A DNA stretch of 64,000 nt. It comes from Parvicella sp964387945. GTDB taxonomy: Bacteria; Bacteroidota; Bacteroidia; Flavobacteriales_D; Parvicellaceae. A program made the translations under genes and the position numbers. The stretch lies in NCBI GenBank assembly GCA_964387945.1, contig CAYLYX010000011.1:1-64000 (forward strand). The letters run 5' to 3'. Positions 17,693 to 26,412 of this stretch are shown here, piece after piece. The notes beneath the pieces are model-generated. The model worked only from the letters and a program-made list of their open reading frames with translations. It had not been told where the DNA came from and ran no database searches. Position 1 is the first letter of the stretch; each line of letters starts with the position of its first letter.

Positions 17693-19207
17693 TTAAAATA
17701 TGTATTGAATTCTGAAGGTGAATACATCGTCTTTAATTTCTTCAAGAAAACCTGTGTGCGGATATCTACCAAAGTTGATTTGGTGACTTCCATAAGGTAA
17801 AATACTGGTTAACTCATTTCGTGGATTCTCATAATAGATCATAAAGCTCAGGTTCTTCTTGGTTACATATCGATAACCAAAACCGTGCGTAGTGAATTTG
17901 ACATCTGCTGTTGATAGACCCGAACCACCAACAATAGTCGAATCAGAGGTGTATAATGACATGGCAATGTCAGTTCCTTCGACATCCATATTCGGGTCAT
18001 AAGAGTCATATTTATACACTAGGTGATGTCCTGTATTACCAATTTGCTGATCGATATAGAAATAAAGCCCCTGAAACCTTCTGATGAAGGTGTGGGATGG
18101 CTTCATTCGGTATCCAACGCTGGCTGGATTGTAAGGTTGTGGACTATCGTATTTTGGCCAGGTAACGCTTTGAAATGGACCTGTGGGTGATTCTGAGTCC
18201 CAGGTGTAAGGGTTTCCTAATGAACCTTCCTGAGAAATCTGATCTCCCCAAACGTACTCACCTCTGATGGTTGTCTTTCCTAAGTTTACGCTTCCGAGTT
18301 TTAAATCTAAATCAATCTGAGCAGAGATGTCAAAATAAGTTCTTTTAAAAGAATTACTAAAAGTTCCAGTTGTAACTGGATTAACGGTGTCATTGAGGAT
18401 TGAATCAAGTGTTACTTGGTCCAGCAATGGATACATGATAGTGTAGGTAGTGTCCTCAACACCGTTATTCATCATGGTATCTTTGATTGCCCACACAAAG
18501 TGATAGTTTGCTGTAGCCCCGTCAACGTCATAGAGGTGATTAACTTTTCCGTGATAGGTAGAAAAGGCTAAAGAAAAGTTAAACATGTCTGACTTTAGTG
18601 GCTTATCTATCATTATTCGCGTAGAGAAATCCTTCTCATTGTCCGCTTCGTAATTGGCTCCTGTTCCGTGATAAATACCTCCATTTAGTTTAAGGAAATG
18701 CAGACCGCTTTCCTCTGGCATTTGAAACTGAAAACCACCTCCAATATCTCTTATGCTTGGAAAAAGGTGTTGAATAACACGTGATCGCTCTGGAGATTCT
18801 CTGTCCATAGAGGAAAGCTCTATCTCGTGCCCAAAAGGAACAGCAAAAACACCTGTTTTTAGGCTGAAAGCATTTACCCAAGGATCCTGAAGATTGAGCC
18901 AAGCATCTTTTACATGAAACCCTCTCTCTGTAACATCAAAGGAGATGGATGATGACGCGAACCCCTTTTCATAAAAAAGTTGAATACGCCCTCGTCTTAC
19001 CATGAACTTGTTCGAATTGAATCGATCAAAGGTTCCTGCCGAATAGGAATGGTAGCTTGCTGAATCAATGTGGTTAGTCCAGTTAAATTGAGTTTGGATA
19101 TAGCCTTGAAGACTTATGTTATCATACCACTTATCTGTTGAGTCAGACTGAGCAGTAATAGAGTAGGAAGTAGTAACTAAAAGAAGTAAGTAAACTAATT
19201 GTTTCAT
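17693..19207 (-). CDS. phosphate-selective porin O/P family outer-membrane protein
   Basis: About 504 aa from the ATG at 19205-19207, preceded by an in-frame TTG that is not needed. After the signal peptide there are repeated amphipathic strands ending in an aromatic C-terminal strand (FTFRIQYIF), typical of an outer-membrane barrel. The segment NKFMVRRGRIQLFYEKG and the following DVTERGFHVKDAWLN match the OprO/OprP porin family. It probably lets phosphate or polyphosphate into the periplasm; the adjacent phosphoesterases support this. A TAAATTTG box (19228-19235, minus) precedes the start. Confidence 0.88.
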   Translation of the reverse strand: MKQLVYLLLLVTTSYSITAQSDSTDKWYDNISLQGYIQTQFNWTNHIDSASYHSYSAGTFDRFNSNKFMVRRGRIQLFYEKGFASSSISFDVTERGFHVKDAWLNLQDPWVNAFSLKTGVFAVPFGHEIELSSMDRESPERSRVIQHLFPSIRDIGGGFQFQMPEESGLHFLKLNGGIYHGTGANYEADNEKDFSTRIMIDKPLKSDMFNFSLAFSTYHGKVNHLYDVDGATANYHFVWAIKDTMMNNGVEDTTYTIMYPLLDQVTLDSILNDTVNPVTTGTFSNSFKRTYFDISAQIDLDLKLGSVNLGKTTIRGEYVWGDQISQEGSLGNPYTWDSESPTGPFQSVTWPKYDSPQPYNPASVGYRMKPSHTFIRRFQGLYFYIDQQIGNTGHHLVYKYDSYDPNMDVEGTDIAMSLYTSDSTIVGGSGLSTADVKFTTHGFGYRYVTKKNLSFMIYYENPRNELTSILPYGSHQINFGRYPHTGFLEEIKDDVFTFRIQYIF

Positions 19208-19227
19208 CAATGGTCTTTGTTAATTTG

Positions 19228-19235
19228 CAAATTTA
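19228..19235 (-). promoter_or_regulatory. -7 promoter box for the porin gene
   Basis: On the minus strand TAAATTTG matches TAnnTTTG about 20 bases before the porin ATG at 19207. No clear -33 element is seen. Confidence 0.45.
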
Positions 19236-19272
19236 TGGGGCTGTTCTGTGAGCTTTGTTTTCCTAGAATTAA

Positions 19273-19713
19273 CTATTTATTAAAATAAGAAGAACTCCTT
19301 TTGTCTCTAATCGAGAACCAGTCTTTAAGACTTTTGGGAATGCCTAAAACAAAAAGTAAAACCAGTGGAGCTCCCCAATTGGCTGCCCGTTCTACAAAGT
19401 CCCAAATGGGTTCGCCTGAAAGGGGGCGAATGGTAGCGGTAGCTAGTGCCCAAAGCATAGCCCAGAGTACAACTATTCGTATGGGATAAATCAGCACAAC
19501 ACCAGCAACGATAAAGTCTAACACACCAATAAATGGCATAATTTCAATGGCTCCTTCATAAGAAAAGCCAACTGTTTCTAAGTAAGATATCCAGTGTTCT
19601 TTAACGGTATAAGCAAATACACCGTGGCCTAGAAACACACCAAAAACGGCTGTTCTCAGGATGTATTCTGCAGTTTTTAGCTGCTTGGATGGGTTCACGT
19701 TGCTTTTGTTCAT
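19273..19713 (-). CDS. DoxX-like membrane protein
   Basis: A 146-aa protein with four hydrophobic helices, including YILRTAVFGVFLGHGVFAY and the IMPFIGVLDFIVAGVVLIYP region, a layout like the DoxX/SURF4-type four-helix membrane family. Function is not established. It follows crcB by about 110 bases on the same strand. No enzyme motif is visible. Confidence 0.6.
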   Translation of the reverse strand: MNKSNVNPSKQLKTAEYILRTAVFGVFLGHGVFAYTVKEHWISYLETVGFSYEGAIEIMPFIGVLDFIVAGVVLIYPIRIVVLWAMLWALATATIRPLSGEPIWDFVERAANWGAPLVLLFVLGIPKSLKDWFSIRDKRSSSYFNK

Positions 19714-19825
19714 TGGAATTGCCGCAAAGCTAACGTTAAGTGAAGGACTGTTTGTATTATTAAAATATTAACTAGGTAGGCGAACGTACCGTTTAGGATG
19801 CTCGTGTGACTTAACTCAAATGAAC

Positions 19826-20188
19826 TTATTTTTTAGCGAGACTAAAAAGATAAAGAATAGCGATACAGAGAGCAACACTTACTAGTATGTTTACAAAAGC
19901 AACCAATGTTTGTCCGCTCTTTATTAGCTGAAATGTTTCGTTAGAGAAGGTACTGAACGTACTAAAACCTCCGCAAAAACCAATTAAAATCAAGGCTTTC
20001 ATTTCATCAGACTGAAACTTATGTGAAAAGATATAAGCAATCAAACCGATTACGACACAACTAAGTAGGTTGGCTACAAGAGTAGCCACGGGAAAGTTGG
20101 AAGGCTTATAGTTCTCTAAGCCCACAGAAATACCGTATCTGGCTAAACTACCTAATCCTCCTCCTATGAATACCCAAAGTGCAAGCAT
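19826..20188 (-). CDS. crcB: fluoride ion channel Fluc/CrcB
   Basis: A 120-aa four-helix protein with the Fluc signatures GGGLGSLARYGIS at the N terminus, and GFCGGFSTFSTFSNE, the Phe-box segment with pore-lining Phe and Ser/Thr residues. It exports fluoride passively as an antiparallel dual-topology dimer; a single copy fits a homodimer. No fluoride riboswitch fits in the 41 bases separating it from the PAP2 gene. Confidence 0.95.
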   Translation of the reverse strand: MLALWVFIGGGLGSLARYGISVGLENYKPSNFPVATLVANLLSCVVIGLIAYIFSHKFQSDEMKALILIGFCGGFSTFSTFSNETFQLIKSGQTLVAFVNILVSVALCIAILYLFSLAKK

Positions 20189-20229
20189 TACGTCAAAAAT
20201 AGGATTATTTTACTCGATAGTACAATTTG

Positions 20230-20805
20230 TCACGTCTTTTGTGAACTGGTTTGAGACTTCAGTACTTCATAAAAAATCCATCCAATAAGTACACCCCATA
20301 AAGCACCCACTATAACATCAGAAGGGTAGTGAACGCCCAAATAAACTCGACTGTAAGCTACAAGAATTGGAAACAAAAAGAAGAGGATTAACCATTTGTT
20401 TTTACTAGTTTTCCAAAAGCTTAAAAAGGAAAATGTTGTGATTGCGAACATGTTGGAAGCATGATTGCTTACGAATCCATAAGTGCCACCTTGGTAGTTA
20501 TTTACATAATGTAACTGATCTTTTAGTTCAAGGTTTTGGCTTGGGCGATAACGTAGAAAAACTTCTTTAAAGAGGTGTTTAGCCGTAAGGTCGCTTAACC
20601 CAACTGATAGTCCTCCTAATACAAAGAATAGTAAAGCGCCTTTCCATCCCCAAAAACGATGTGCTAGATACAAAACGAGCAAGTAGAAAGGAATTCCAAA
20701 ATACTTTTCGCTGATCACCCACATAAGCTGATCGAGCGTAGCTGTGTGTGTACCATTAATCGCTAGTAAGATTTCGCGATCAATATGTTCTAACCATTCA
20801 ATCAT
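20230..20805 (-). CDS. PAP2-family membrane phosphatase
   Basis: A 191-aa membrane protein with the three PAP2 phosphatase motifs: KEVFLRYRP (K-x6-RP), the middle SNHAS with its His, and SRVYLGVHYPSD with catalytic His and Asp. Members remove phosphate from undecaprenyl or phosphatidyl lipids. Its start overlaps the 3' end of obgE by 8 bases, and crcB follows 41 bases downstream, so it sits in the hpt-adk-obgE strand run. Confidence 0.9.
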   Translation of the reverse strand: MIEWLEHIDREILLAINGTHTATLDQLMWVISEKYFGIPFYLLVLYLAHRFWGWKGALLFFVLGGLSVGLSDLTAKHLFKEVFLRYRPSQNLELKDQLHYVNNYQGGTYGFVSNHASNMFAITTFSFLSFWKTSKNKWLILFFLFPILVAYSRVYLGVHYPSDVIVGALWGVLIGWIFYEVLKSQTSSQKT

Positions 20806-21802
20806 TGATTATTTCCCAGAGCGCATCCTTCAATTCTGGAATGCCTTTTCCTGAGACTGAACTAATATACGTGTATTTTAGGTCAGACGGCAGCTTAGCT
20901 TGTAACTCCTCGTCCAGTTCAGCAATCAGTTCATCGTCTAGCATGTCTATCTTTGTAATAGCGAGATGTCGTTTTTTGTCCAATAATTCAGGATTAAACT
21001 GTTTAAGTTCATTTAATAACACATCATATTCTTCTCGAATATCTTCACTATCCACGGGGATCATAAACAGCAGAGCAGCGTTTCTTTCAATGTGTCTGAG
21101 AAAACGATGTCCGATTCCTTTTCCGGTGTGTGCACCTTCTATAATTCCGGGGATATCTGCCATTACAAAAGAACGATAGTCTCTGTAATCTACAATTCCG
21201 AGGTTGGGAACCAGTGTTGTAAATGGATAGTTAGCAATTTCTGGTTTAGCTGCACTCACTACAGAAAGCAAAGTTGATTTACCCGCATTCGGATAACCCA
21301 CTAAACCAACGTCAGCAAGAACCTTAAGTTCCAGAATCATCCACTCTTCTTTACCATCTTCTCCAGGTTGAGCAAACCTTGGTGTTTGAGCAGTAGCCCT
21401 TTTGAAATGCCAGTTTCCTAGTCCTCCTCGTCCTCCTTCCAATAAGGTTACTTCTTCATCGTGTTCGGTTATTTCAAACAAAACTTCTCCAGTCTCTGCA
21501 TTTTTTGCGATTGTGCCGAGAGGAACATCTAGTATCACGTCCTCTCCAGTTTTACCTGTACTTCTTGATTTTCCACCCGGTTCACCTGGCTTTGCAATGA
21601 CGTGTTTTCTGTACTTAAGATGGAGTAATGTCCAATGATTTCTGTTTCCACGAAGAATGATGTGACCACCTCGACCACCATCTCCACCTTGCGGTCCACC
21701 TGTCATCGTCAATTTATCTCGATGAAGGTACGCAGATCCAGCTCCGCCTTTTCCTGTACGACAGCAGATCTTAACGTAATCAACAAAGTTGGAGTTGGAC
21801 AT
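20798..21802 (-). CDS. obgE: Obg family GTPase
   Basis: A 334-aa protein with the glycine-rich Obg fold at the N terminus (TGGPQGGDGGRGG and later GKSRSTGKTGEDV), followed by a GTPase domain: P-loop GYPNAGKSTLLS, G3 DIPGIIEGAHTGKG, and G4 TKIDML. It lacks the long C-terminal OCT extension, as usual in this phylum. It acts in large-subunit ribosome assembly and stress control. Neighbouring adk and hpt are a frequent arrangement in Bacteroidota. Confidence 0.97.
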   Translation of the reverse strand: MSNSNFVDYVKICCRTGKGGAGSAYLHRDKLTMTGGPQGGDGGRGGHIILRGNRNHWTLLHLKYRKHVIAKPGEPGGKSRSTGKTGEDVILDVPLGTIAKNAETGEVLFEITEHDEEVTLLEGGRGGLGNWHFKRATAQTPRFAQPGEDGKEEWMILELKVLADVGLVGYPNAGKSTLLSVVSAAKPEIANYPFTTLVPNLGIVDYRDYRSFVMADIPGIIEGAHTGKGIGHRFLRHIERNAALLFMIPVDSEDIREEYDVLLNELKQFNPELLDKKRHLAITKIDMLDDELIAELDEELQAKLPSDLKYTYISSVSGKGIPELKDALWEIIND

Positions 21803-21830
21803 GTTTCAAGTATGTTTTTAGCACTATCGG

Positions 21831-22397
21831 TTATCCGATAGCAGCGTAAAGTCTTTCTGTAATCGAATCAATTGATCCTACTCCGTTGATGGTTTTCAGT
21901 TTATTCTGATCATCATAGAAATTGGCTACCGGAGCCGTCTCTTTTTTGTAGGTTGCAATTCTGTTTGCAATGATTGCTGGGTCTGCATCATCTGTTCTTC
22001 CAGAGGTTTTAGCGCGTTCCATCAAACGGGTCTTCAACTCTTCTTCAGGAACGTCTAATGCCAGCATAAGAGAAATAGGAGTCTCGTTTGCATCTAAATA
22101 GGTGTCTAAGGCTTCGGCTTGAGCAGTAGTTCTTGGAAACCCGTCAAAAATAAATCCTTTCGCTTCTGGATGTTTTTCAACTTCTGACTTCAGTAATCCG
22201 ATGGTCACTTCGTCTGGCACCAGCGCACCTTTGTCGATATAGCTTTTGGCTAGTTTTCCTAGTTCAGTTTCTCCTTTAATATTCGCTCTAAAGATATCTC
22301 CTGTGCTTAAGTGTACAAGGCTGTATTTCTCCTTCAGTCTTTCGGCTTGAGTTCCTTTTCCAGCTCCTGGAGGTCCAAATAATACAATGTTTAACAT
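21831..22397 (-). CDS. adk: adenylate kinase (short LID form)
   Basis: A 188-aa protein with P-loop FGPPGAGKGTQAERLK, the NMP-binding STGDIFRAN, and FDGFPRTTAQAE. The length and the lack of Cys in the LID region indicate the short, zinc-free type. It interconverts ATP plus AMP with two ADP in the cytosol. An inverted repeat (22415-22431) lies just upstream of its start. Confidence 0.97.
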   Translation of the reverse strand: MLNIVLFGPPGAGKGTQAERLKEKYSLVHLSTGDIFRANIKGETELGKLAKSYIDKGALVPDEVTIGLLKSEVEKHPEAKGFIFDGFPRTTAQAEALDTYLDANETPISLMLALDVPEEELKTRLMERAKTSGRTDDADPAIIANRIATYKKETAPVANFYDDQNKLKTINGVGSIDSITERLYAAIG

Positions 22398-22414
22398 GGT
22401 AATTTTGATTTACT

Positions 22415-22431
22415 AAAACGGATTCCGTTTT
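22415..22431. promoter_or_regulatory. inverted repeat between hpt and adk
   Basis: AAAACGG, ATT, CCGTTTT form a perfect 7-bp inverted repeat in the short gap between hpt and adk. It could attenuate read-through or be an operator; it lacks a strong T run on the minus strand. Confidence 0.35.
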
Positions 22432-22441
22432 CGTTTAAGAT

Positions 22442-22978
22442 TTAACAAATAATATAAATGTCTTTGAGGTTCCTACCAAGGCCATCGTAGTCTAGTCCAT
22501 AACCGACTAAGAATTCGTTTCCGACTTCCATGGCAGCATATTTTACCAGAATGTCTTTTTGGTAGGCATTCGGTTTAAAAAGTAGGGTGGCAATTGCTAA
22601 AGACTTTGGATTTTTCTTTTCTAGTTCGTGAAACAACTTCTCCAGTGTATTTCCAGTATCTACAATATCTTCAAGGATAACAACGTCTCGACCTTCGAGG
22701 TTCTCGGACAAGCCAATGAGCTCGTTCACCACACCCGTGGAGCTGGTTCCCTCGTAGGACGCCATTTTCATAAAGCTCACGTCACAATTTCCATTGAATT
22801 CTCTGACCAAATCTGCCGTAAACAAAAAGGATCCGTTCAAAATACCCACGAAAAGTGGTTGTGCATCTTTATAGTCCTGATTAATTTGATTGGCTAGCCC
22901 GCGAATAGCTTCCTGAATCCTAGAAGAGTCAATGAATGGTTTAAATTGCTTATCGTGCAGCTGTATGATTTCCGCCAT
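22442..22978 (-). CDS. hpt: hypoxanthine phosphoribosyltransferase
   Basis: A 178-aa protein with the PRPP-binding motif VILEDIVDTGNTLEKL and the N-terminal FVGILNGSFLFTADLV loop. It makes IMP or GMP from free bases and PRPP in purine salvage. The start MAEIIQLHDK at 22978 is chosen because a promoter (22996-23023) lies immediately upstream and overlaps the alternative TTG start at 23023. Confidence 0.95.
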   Translation of the reverse strand: MAEIIQLHDKQFKPFIDSSRIQEAIRGLANQINQDYKDAQPLFVGILNGSFLFTADLVREFNGNCDVSFMKMASYEGTSSTGVVNELIGLSENLEGRDVVILEDIVDTGNTLEKLFHELEKKNPKSLAIATLLFKPNAYQKDILVKYAAMEVGNEFLVGYGLDYDGLGRNLKDIYIIC

Positions 22979-22995
22979 AAAATGTTGTAGGGGTG

Positions 22996-23023
22996 CAAAT
23001 GTAATAAATATTGACCGAATCAA
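22996..23023 (-). promoter_or_regulatory. promoter of the hpt unit, TTG-N17-TACATTTG
   Basis: Reading the minus strand, TTG (23021-23023) is followed after 17 bases by TACATTTG (22996-23003). Transcription would start near 22990, about 12 bases before the hpt ATG. This rules out the longer N terminus. Confidence 0.55.
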
Positions 23024-23093
23024 AGAAAACCTACCACGTGTTTTGAACCTTTTGATGTGAATGGTGTATCTACTAACAACAAAACATTGAGCT

Positions 23094-23876
23094 ATGAGAT
23101 TAAATCCATGTATAGAGCGTTTGTCGGATATGAAACCGGTTGATGGTGGTCGGTTTTGTGATAGTTGTGCTAAAACAATCGTTGACCTGACAGAAAAATC
23201 GAATCAAGAAATTCGCCAGATGTATGATGAACATAACGGAAAGCTGTGCGGTATTGTAAAACCTAATCAACTTCAAGAAAACAGGTTTTACCATCCACTC
23301 AAGCGATTTGCACTGGCGCTTATCATTGTTTTTGGAACCAGCCTTTTTGTATTTGCCAACGCCAGTGGTTTTAATCAGTTTCGATCAGAAGCAATCAGTC
23401 AGCTAAAACAAAGTGAGGTGAAATTGACGCTGAAAGGATTCGTTTTTGGAGGAGGTAATCCTTTGGTAGGAGCAGAGGTGGTTGCAACCGTAGGAGGAAC
23501 TGATTACGTGGCATATTCTGATTTGGATGGAGCATTCAAAATTGATGTTCCACAAGAGTATTCTGGAGATATAACCATAAAGTACGTTCATGCAGGATAT
23601 AAAAACAGCACCAAAGATTTTCACGTTAAAGATGGCATGACAAGTTTGTTTGCAGGACGTGTAAACCTTGAAAAAGATATGGAAAGCTGCGTAAAAGGAA
23701 AAATTGCCATCGATGCTGAAGAGGAAGAAGAAATTCAGCATACGGCAGGTGTGATTGCTTTGCCTCCAGAAGAACCGATTAAAGAAGAACAAGAAATCCA
23801 ACTCAAGGGAGAAGTAATTGCTCCAATGGAGAATGGCGGAATAGAGCCGATTGATGATGGTTTGAACTTTGATTAA
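23094..23876 (+). CDS. membrane protein with N-terminal CxxC domain and carboxypeptidase-regulatory-like domain
   Basis: A 260-aa protein. The N-terminal 65 residues are cytosolic-looking, with Cys in NPCIERL, the motif GRFCDSCAKTIVDLT (CxxC) and GKLCG, which could bind zinc. A transmembrane helix (LALIIVFGTSLFVFANA) follows at about residue 73, then a carboxypeptidase-regulatory-like beta domain (LKGFVFGGGNPLVGAEVVAT) and an acidic tail. The GRFC..C pattern recurs in Bacteroidota proteins of unknown role. It is convergent with the methyltransferase gene, sharing the 4-base TTAA with that gene's stop. Confidence 0.8.
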   Translation: MRLNPCIERLSDMKPVDGGRFCDSCAKTIVDLTEKSNQEIRQMYDEHNGKLCGIVKPNQLQENRFYHPLKRFALALIIVFGTSLFVFANASGFNQFRSEAISQLKQSEVKLTLKGFVFGGGNPLVGAEVVATVGGTDYVAYSDLDGAFKIDVPQEYSGDITIKYVHAGYKNSTKDFHVKDGMTSLFAGRVNLEKDMESCVKGKIAIDAEEEEEIQHTAGVIALPPEEPIKEEQEIQLKGEVIAPMENGGIEPIDDGLNFD

Positions 23877-25069
23877 TTCACCTGCAATACCAATCCTTTC
23901 AAATACTCACTCTCTGGATGGTAGATGTTGATAGGATGATCTGCAGGTTGGTGCAACTGATGTAATATTTTCACTTCGCGATTCGCTTCGATAGCTGCTG
24001 CCAAAATTGCTCCATTAAACAGATCTTTGGTCACAACCTGCGAACACGAGAAGGTAAATAGAATTCCACCAGGCTTCAATTGCTCCATCGCTCGTTTATT
24101 GAGACGTTTATACGCCTGAATGGCCTTGTGACGTGCTTTTACATGTTTAGCGAAAGCAGGTGGATCCAACACAATTACATCAAAGGTGTCTCCCAAATCA
24201 CGAATATATTTTACCGCATCTGCTACAATTGATTTATGCTTGTCATGAAGTGAGTCATCAAGTAGTTGAAGGTTTTCTTCTACAAGTTCGATAGCTTTTT
24301 TACTACTATCTAATGAATGAACTTCTGTAGCACCAGCTTCTAATGCATACATGGAGAATCCTCCGGAGTAGCAGAAGGTGTTCAGTACTTTTTTTCCTTT
24401 TGAGAATTGTCCCAATAAAGCTCGATTCTCCCGTTGGTCGATGAAAAAACCTGTTTTCTGTCCCGTTTCCCAATCGATGGCGAACTCGATGCCATTTTCC
24501 ATCCCTTTTTTTAGCGCATTTTTTTCTCCGTAGAGATAACCGTTTTTGGGTTCGATATCTGCCTTGTAAGGAAGTGTTTCTGTGCTTTTATCGTAAACAG
24601 CAAGCAAGGATTCACCTAGATTTACTTTCAGGGCTTCAACAATTTGTTCACGCATCAACCACATTCCAATGGAATGACACTGTAGAATGGCAGTACCGTG
24701 ATACATATCGATCACCAATCCGGGCATGCCATCACCCTCAGCATGACACAGTCGAAAAATCGTAGTATCTGAATTGTCAATAAACCCTAAAGTTCTTCTT
24801 AATTCAATGATTTTGGCAAAACGCTCATTCCAATACGTTTGATCCAGCTCTTCTAAACGTTCGTATTCAAACACCCGCACACTGATAGAGCCGATCTGAA
24901 AATGACCTGTACCCAAGAACACTCCTTCACTGTTGATCACATCCACCACAGCACCTTCCTCCAAATGATCAGTAGGAGAGTAGATAGCTCCTGAAAATAC
25001 CCAGGGATGTTTGCGGAGTAAGGAATGGTCTTTCTTTTTTCTAAGTATAATTTGCGAACGCTTGGACAT
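23873..25069 (-). CDS. class I SAM-dependent rRNA methyltransferase, RlmI-like
   Basis: About 398 aa from the ATG at 25067-25069. A PUA-type RNA-binding domain (RKHPWVFSGAIYS) precedes a middle domain with TGQKTGFFIDQREN, and the Rossmann methyltransferase core with VLNTFCYSGGFSMYALEAGA and VIVLDPPAFAKHVK. RlmI-type enzymes methylate a cytosine of 23S rRNA; the site here is not proven. A TTG six codons upstream lies in a promoter box (25085-25092), so it was not used as the start. Confidence 0.92.
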   Translation of the reverse strand: MSKRSQIILRKKKDHSLLRKHPWVFSGAIYSPTDHLEEGAVVDVINSEGVFLGTGHFQIGSISVRVFEYERLEELDQTYWNERFAKIIELRRTLGFIDNSDTTIFRLCHAEGDGMPGLVIDMYHGTAILQCHSIGMWLMREQIVEALKVNLGESLLAVYDKSTETLPYKADIEPKNGYLYGEKNALKKGMENGIEFAIDWETGQKTGFFIDQRENRALLGQFSKGKKVLNTFCYSGGFSMYALEAGATEVHSLDSSKKAIELVEENLQLLDDSLHDKHKSIVADAVKYIRDLGDTFDVIVLDPPAFAKHVKARHKAIQAYKRLNKRAMEQLKPGGILFTFSCSQVVTKDLFNGAILAAAIEANREVKILHQLHQPADHPINIYHPESEYLKGLVLQVN

Positions 25070-25084
25070 GGAGTTGATTTTTGG

Positions 25085-25092
25085 CAAAGATA
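25085..25092 (-). promoter_or_regulatory. -7 promoter box for the RlmI-like gene
   Basis: TATCTTTG on the minus strand fits TAnnTTTG 15 bases before the ATG at 25069. The alternative TTG start would lie within the box. Confidence 0.45.
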
Positions 25093-25139
25093 GAATTAAA
25101 CCTATTTATGAATTAACACTAAAGTTCAAATAGGATTTT

Positions 25140-25147
25140 TAAATTTG
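25140..25147 (+). promoter_or_regulatory. -7 promoter box for gcvT
   Basis: TAAATTTG fits TAnnTTTG 23 bases before the gcvT ATG. It is divergent from the box of the RlmI-like gene, which fits the divergent gene order. Confidence 0.5.
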
Positions 25148-25170
25148 CCCAACCTAAAACAAAACACACG

Positions 25171-26256
25171 ATGAAAAACACAGCTTTATCACATATTCAT
25201 GAAGGTTTAGGAGCTAAGATGGTTCCATTTGCAGGGTACAACATGCCCGTGCAGTACGAAGGTGTAAACGCAGAACACGAAACGGTAAGAACTGGAGTAG
25301 GGGTGTTTGACGTTTCGCACATGGGAGAGTTTTTGATCTCTGGTCCTAAAGCGTTGGATTTGATTCAAAAAGTAACGTCTAACGATGCTTCAAAACTGAC
25401 AATTGGTAGAGCGCAGTACAGCTGTTTACCGAATGAAACAGGCGGAATTGTGGATGATTTGATCGTGTACAAGGTAAAAGAAGAGCAATACCTTCTCGTG
25501 GTAAATGCCTCTAATATTGACAAAGATTGGGCACACATCGAGAAGTACAATAAAGACTTTGGCGCAGAAATGAGAAACATCTCAGATAATTATTCTTTAC
25601 TGGCGATTCAGGGACCAAAAGCTGTTGAAGCTATGCAGTCGTTGACATCGGTAGATCTTTCAGCGATCAAGTTCTATCATTTTGAAGTAGGGCCTTTTGC
25701 AGGAATTGAACACGTTATTATTTCGGCTACAGGCTATACAGGTTCGGGTGGTTTTGAGATTTACTGTAAGAATGAAGAAGTAGAGCAGGTGTGGAACAAC
25801 GTAATGGAAGCAGGTGCTGACTTTGGTATTAAACCGATTGGGTTGGCCGCTAGAGATACGTTGCGTTTAGAAATGGGGTATTGTCTTTACGGTAATGACA
25901 TTGACGATACGACCTCTCCACTAGAAGCAGGTTTGGGATGGATTACTAAGTTCACGAAAGACTTTGTCAACTCAACAGCCTTGGCACAACAAAAAGAAGC
26001 TGGTGTTTCAAGAAAGTTGGTAGCGTTTGAATTGACCGAGAGAGGTATTCCAAGGCATGATTATATTATCGTAGACCCTTCAGGAAATGAGATCGGTAAA
26101 GTTACTTCTGGTACCATGTCACCTTCAACCAAAAAAGCGATTGGATTGGGTTATGTGAGAAAAGAGTTTGCAGCAGAAGGTAGTGATATTGCGATTCAAA
26201 TCAGAAATAAAAACATTGCTGCTAAGGTGGTGAAGTTGCCTTTTTATAAGGTGTGA
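25171..26256 (+). CDS. gcvT: glycine cleavage system aminomethyltransferase (T protein)
   Basis: A 361-aa protein of full family length with the T-protein start KMVPFAGYNMPVQYEG, GVFDVSHMGEF, GGIVDDLIVYK (catalytic Asp), and GYTGSGGFEIYC. It transfers the methylene group from the lipoyl H protein to tetrahydrofolate, releasing ammonia. Other gcv genes (gcvP, gcvH) are not in the window, so the system is dispersed. Promoter box TAAATTTG lies upstream. Confidence 0.97.
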   Translation: MKNTALSHIHEGLGAKMVPFAGYNMPVQYEGVNAEHETVRTGVGVFDVSHMGEFLISGPKALDLIQKVTSNDASKLTIGRAQYSCLPNETGGIVDDLIVYKVKEEQYLLVVNASNIDKDWAHIEKYNKDFGAEMRNISDNYSLLAIQGPKAVEAMQSLTSVDLSAIKFYHFEVGPFAGIEHVIISATGYTGSGGFEIYCKNEEVEQVWNNVMEAGADFGIKPIGLAARDTLRLEMGYCLYGNDIDDTTSPLEAGLGWITKFTKDFVNSTALAQQKEAGVSRKLVAFELTERGIPRHDYIIVDPSGNEIGKVTSGTMSPSTKKAIGLGYVRKEFAAEGSDIAIQIRNKNIAAKVVKLPFYKV

Positions 26257-26383
26257 CATAAGGTTTTACCGGAATTATAATAGAGGCTGAGAGCCCTTCT
26301 GCTCTAGTACGATTACATCGTGCGGTAATTTGCAACTCAACCTCTCAAAAAAACAGGGTAGAAGCCCACCTCAAAAGAAAGCC

Positions 26384-26391
26384 TATCTTTG
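26384..26391 (+). promoter_or_regulatory. -7 promoter box for comB
   Basis: TATCTTTG fits TAnnTTTG and lies 21 bases before the ATG at 26413. The competing TTG start at 26389 would lie inside this box. Confidence 0.5.
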
Positions 26392-26412
26392 TGTTTCACC
26401 AATAAAAAAGCC

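Noticed and set aside
20189..20229. Fluoride riboswitch before crcB
   Set aside because: The gap is 41 bases and shows no pseudoknot core.
22979..23023. Extended start of hpt at 23023 (TTG)
   Set aside because: It overlaps the -33 element; the ATG at 22978 matches the family start.
26257..26388. Possible tRNA or riboswitch upstream of comB
   Set aside because: A small hairpin (AGAGC and GCTCT) exists, but there is no cloverleaf, anticodon arm or known riboswitch core.
26389..26412. TTG start for comB
   Set aside because: The TTG lies within the TATCTTTG promoter box; the ATG at 26413 fits better.
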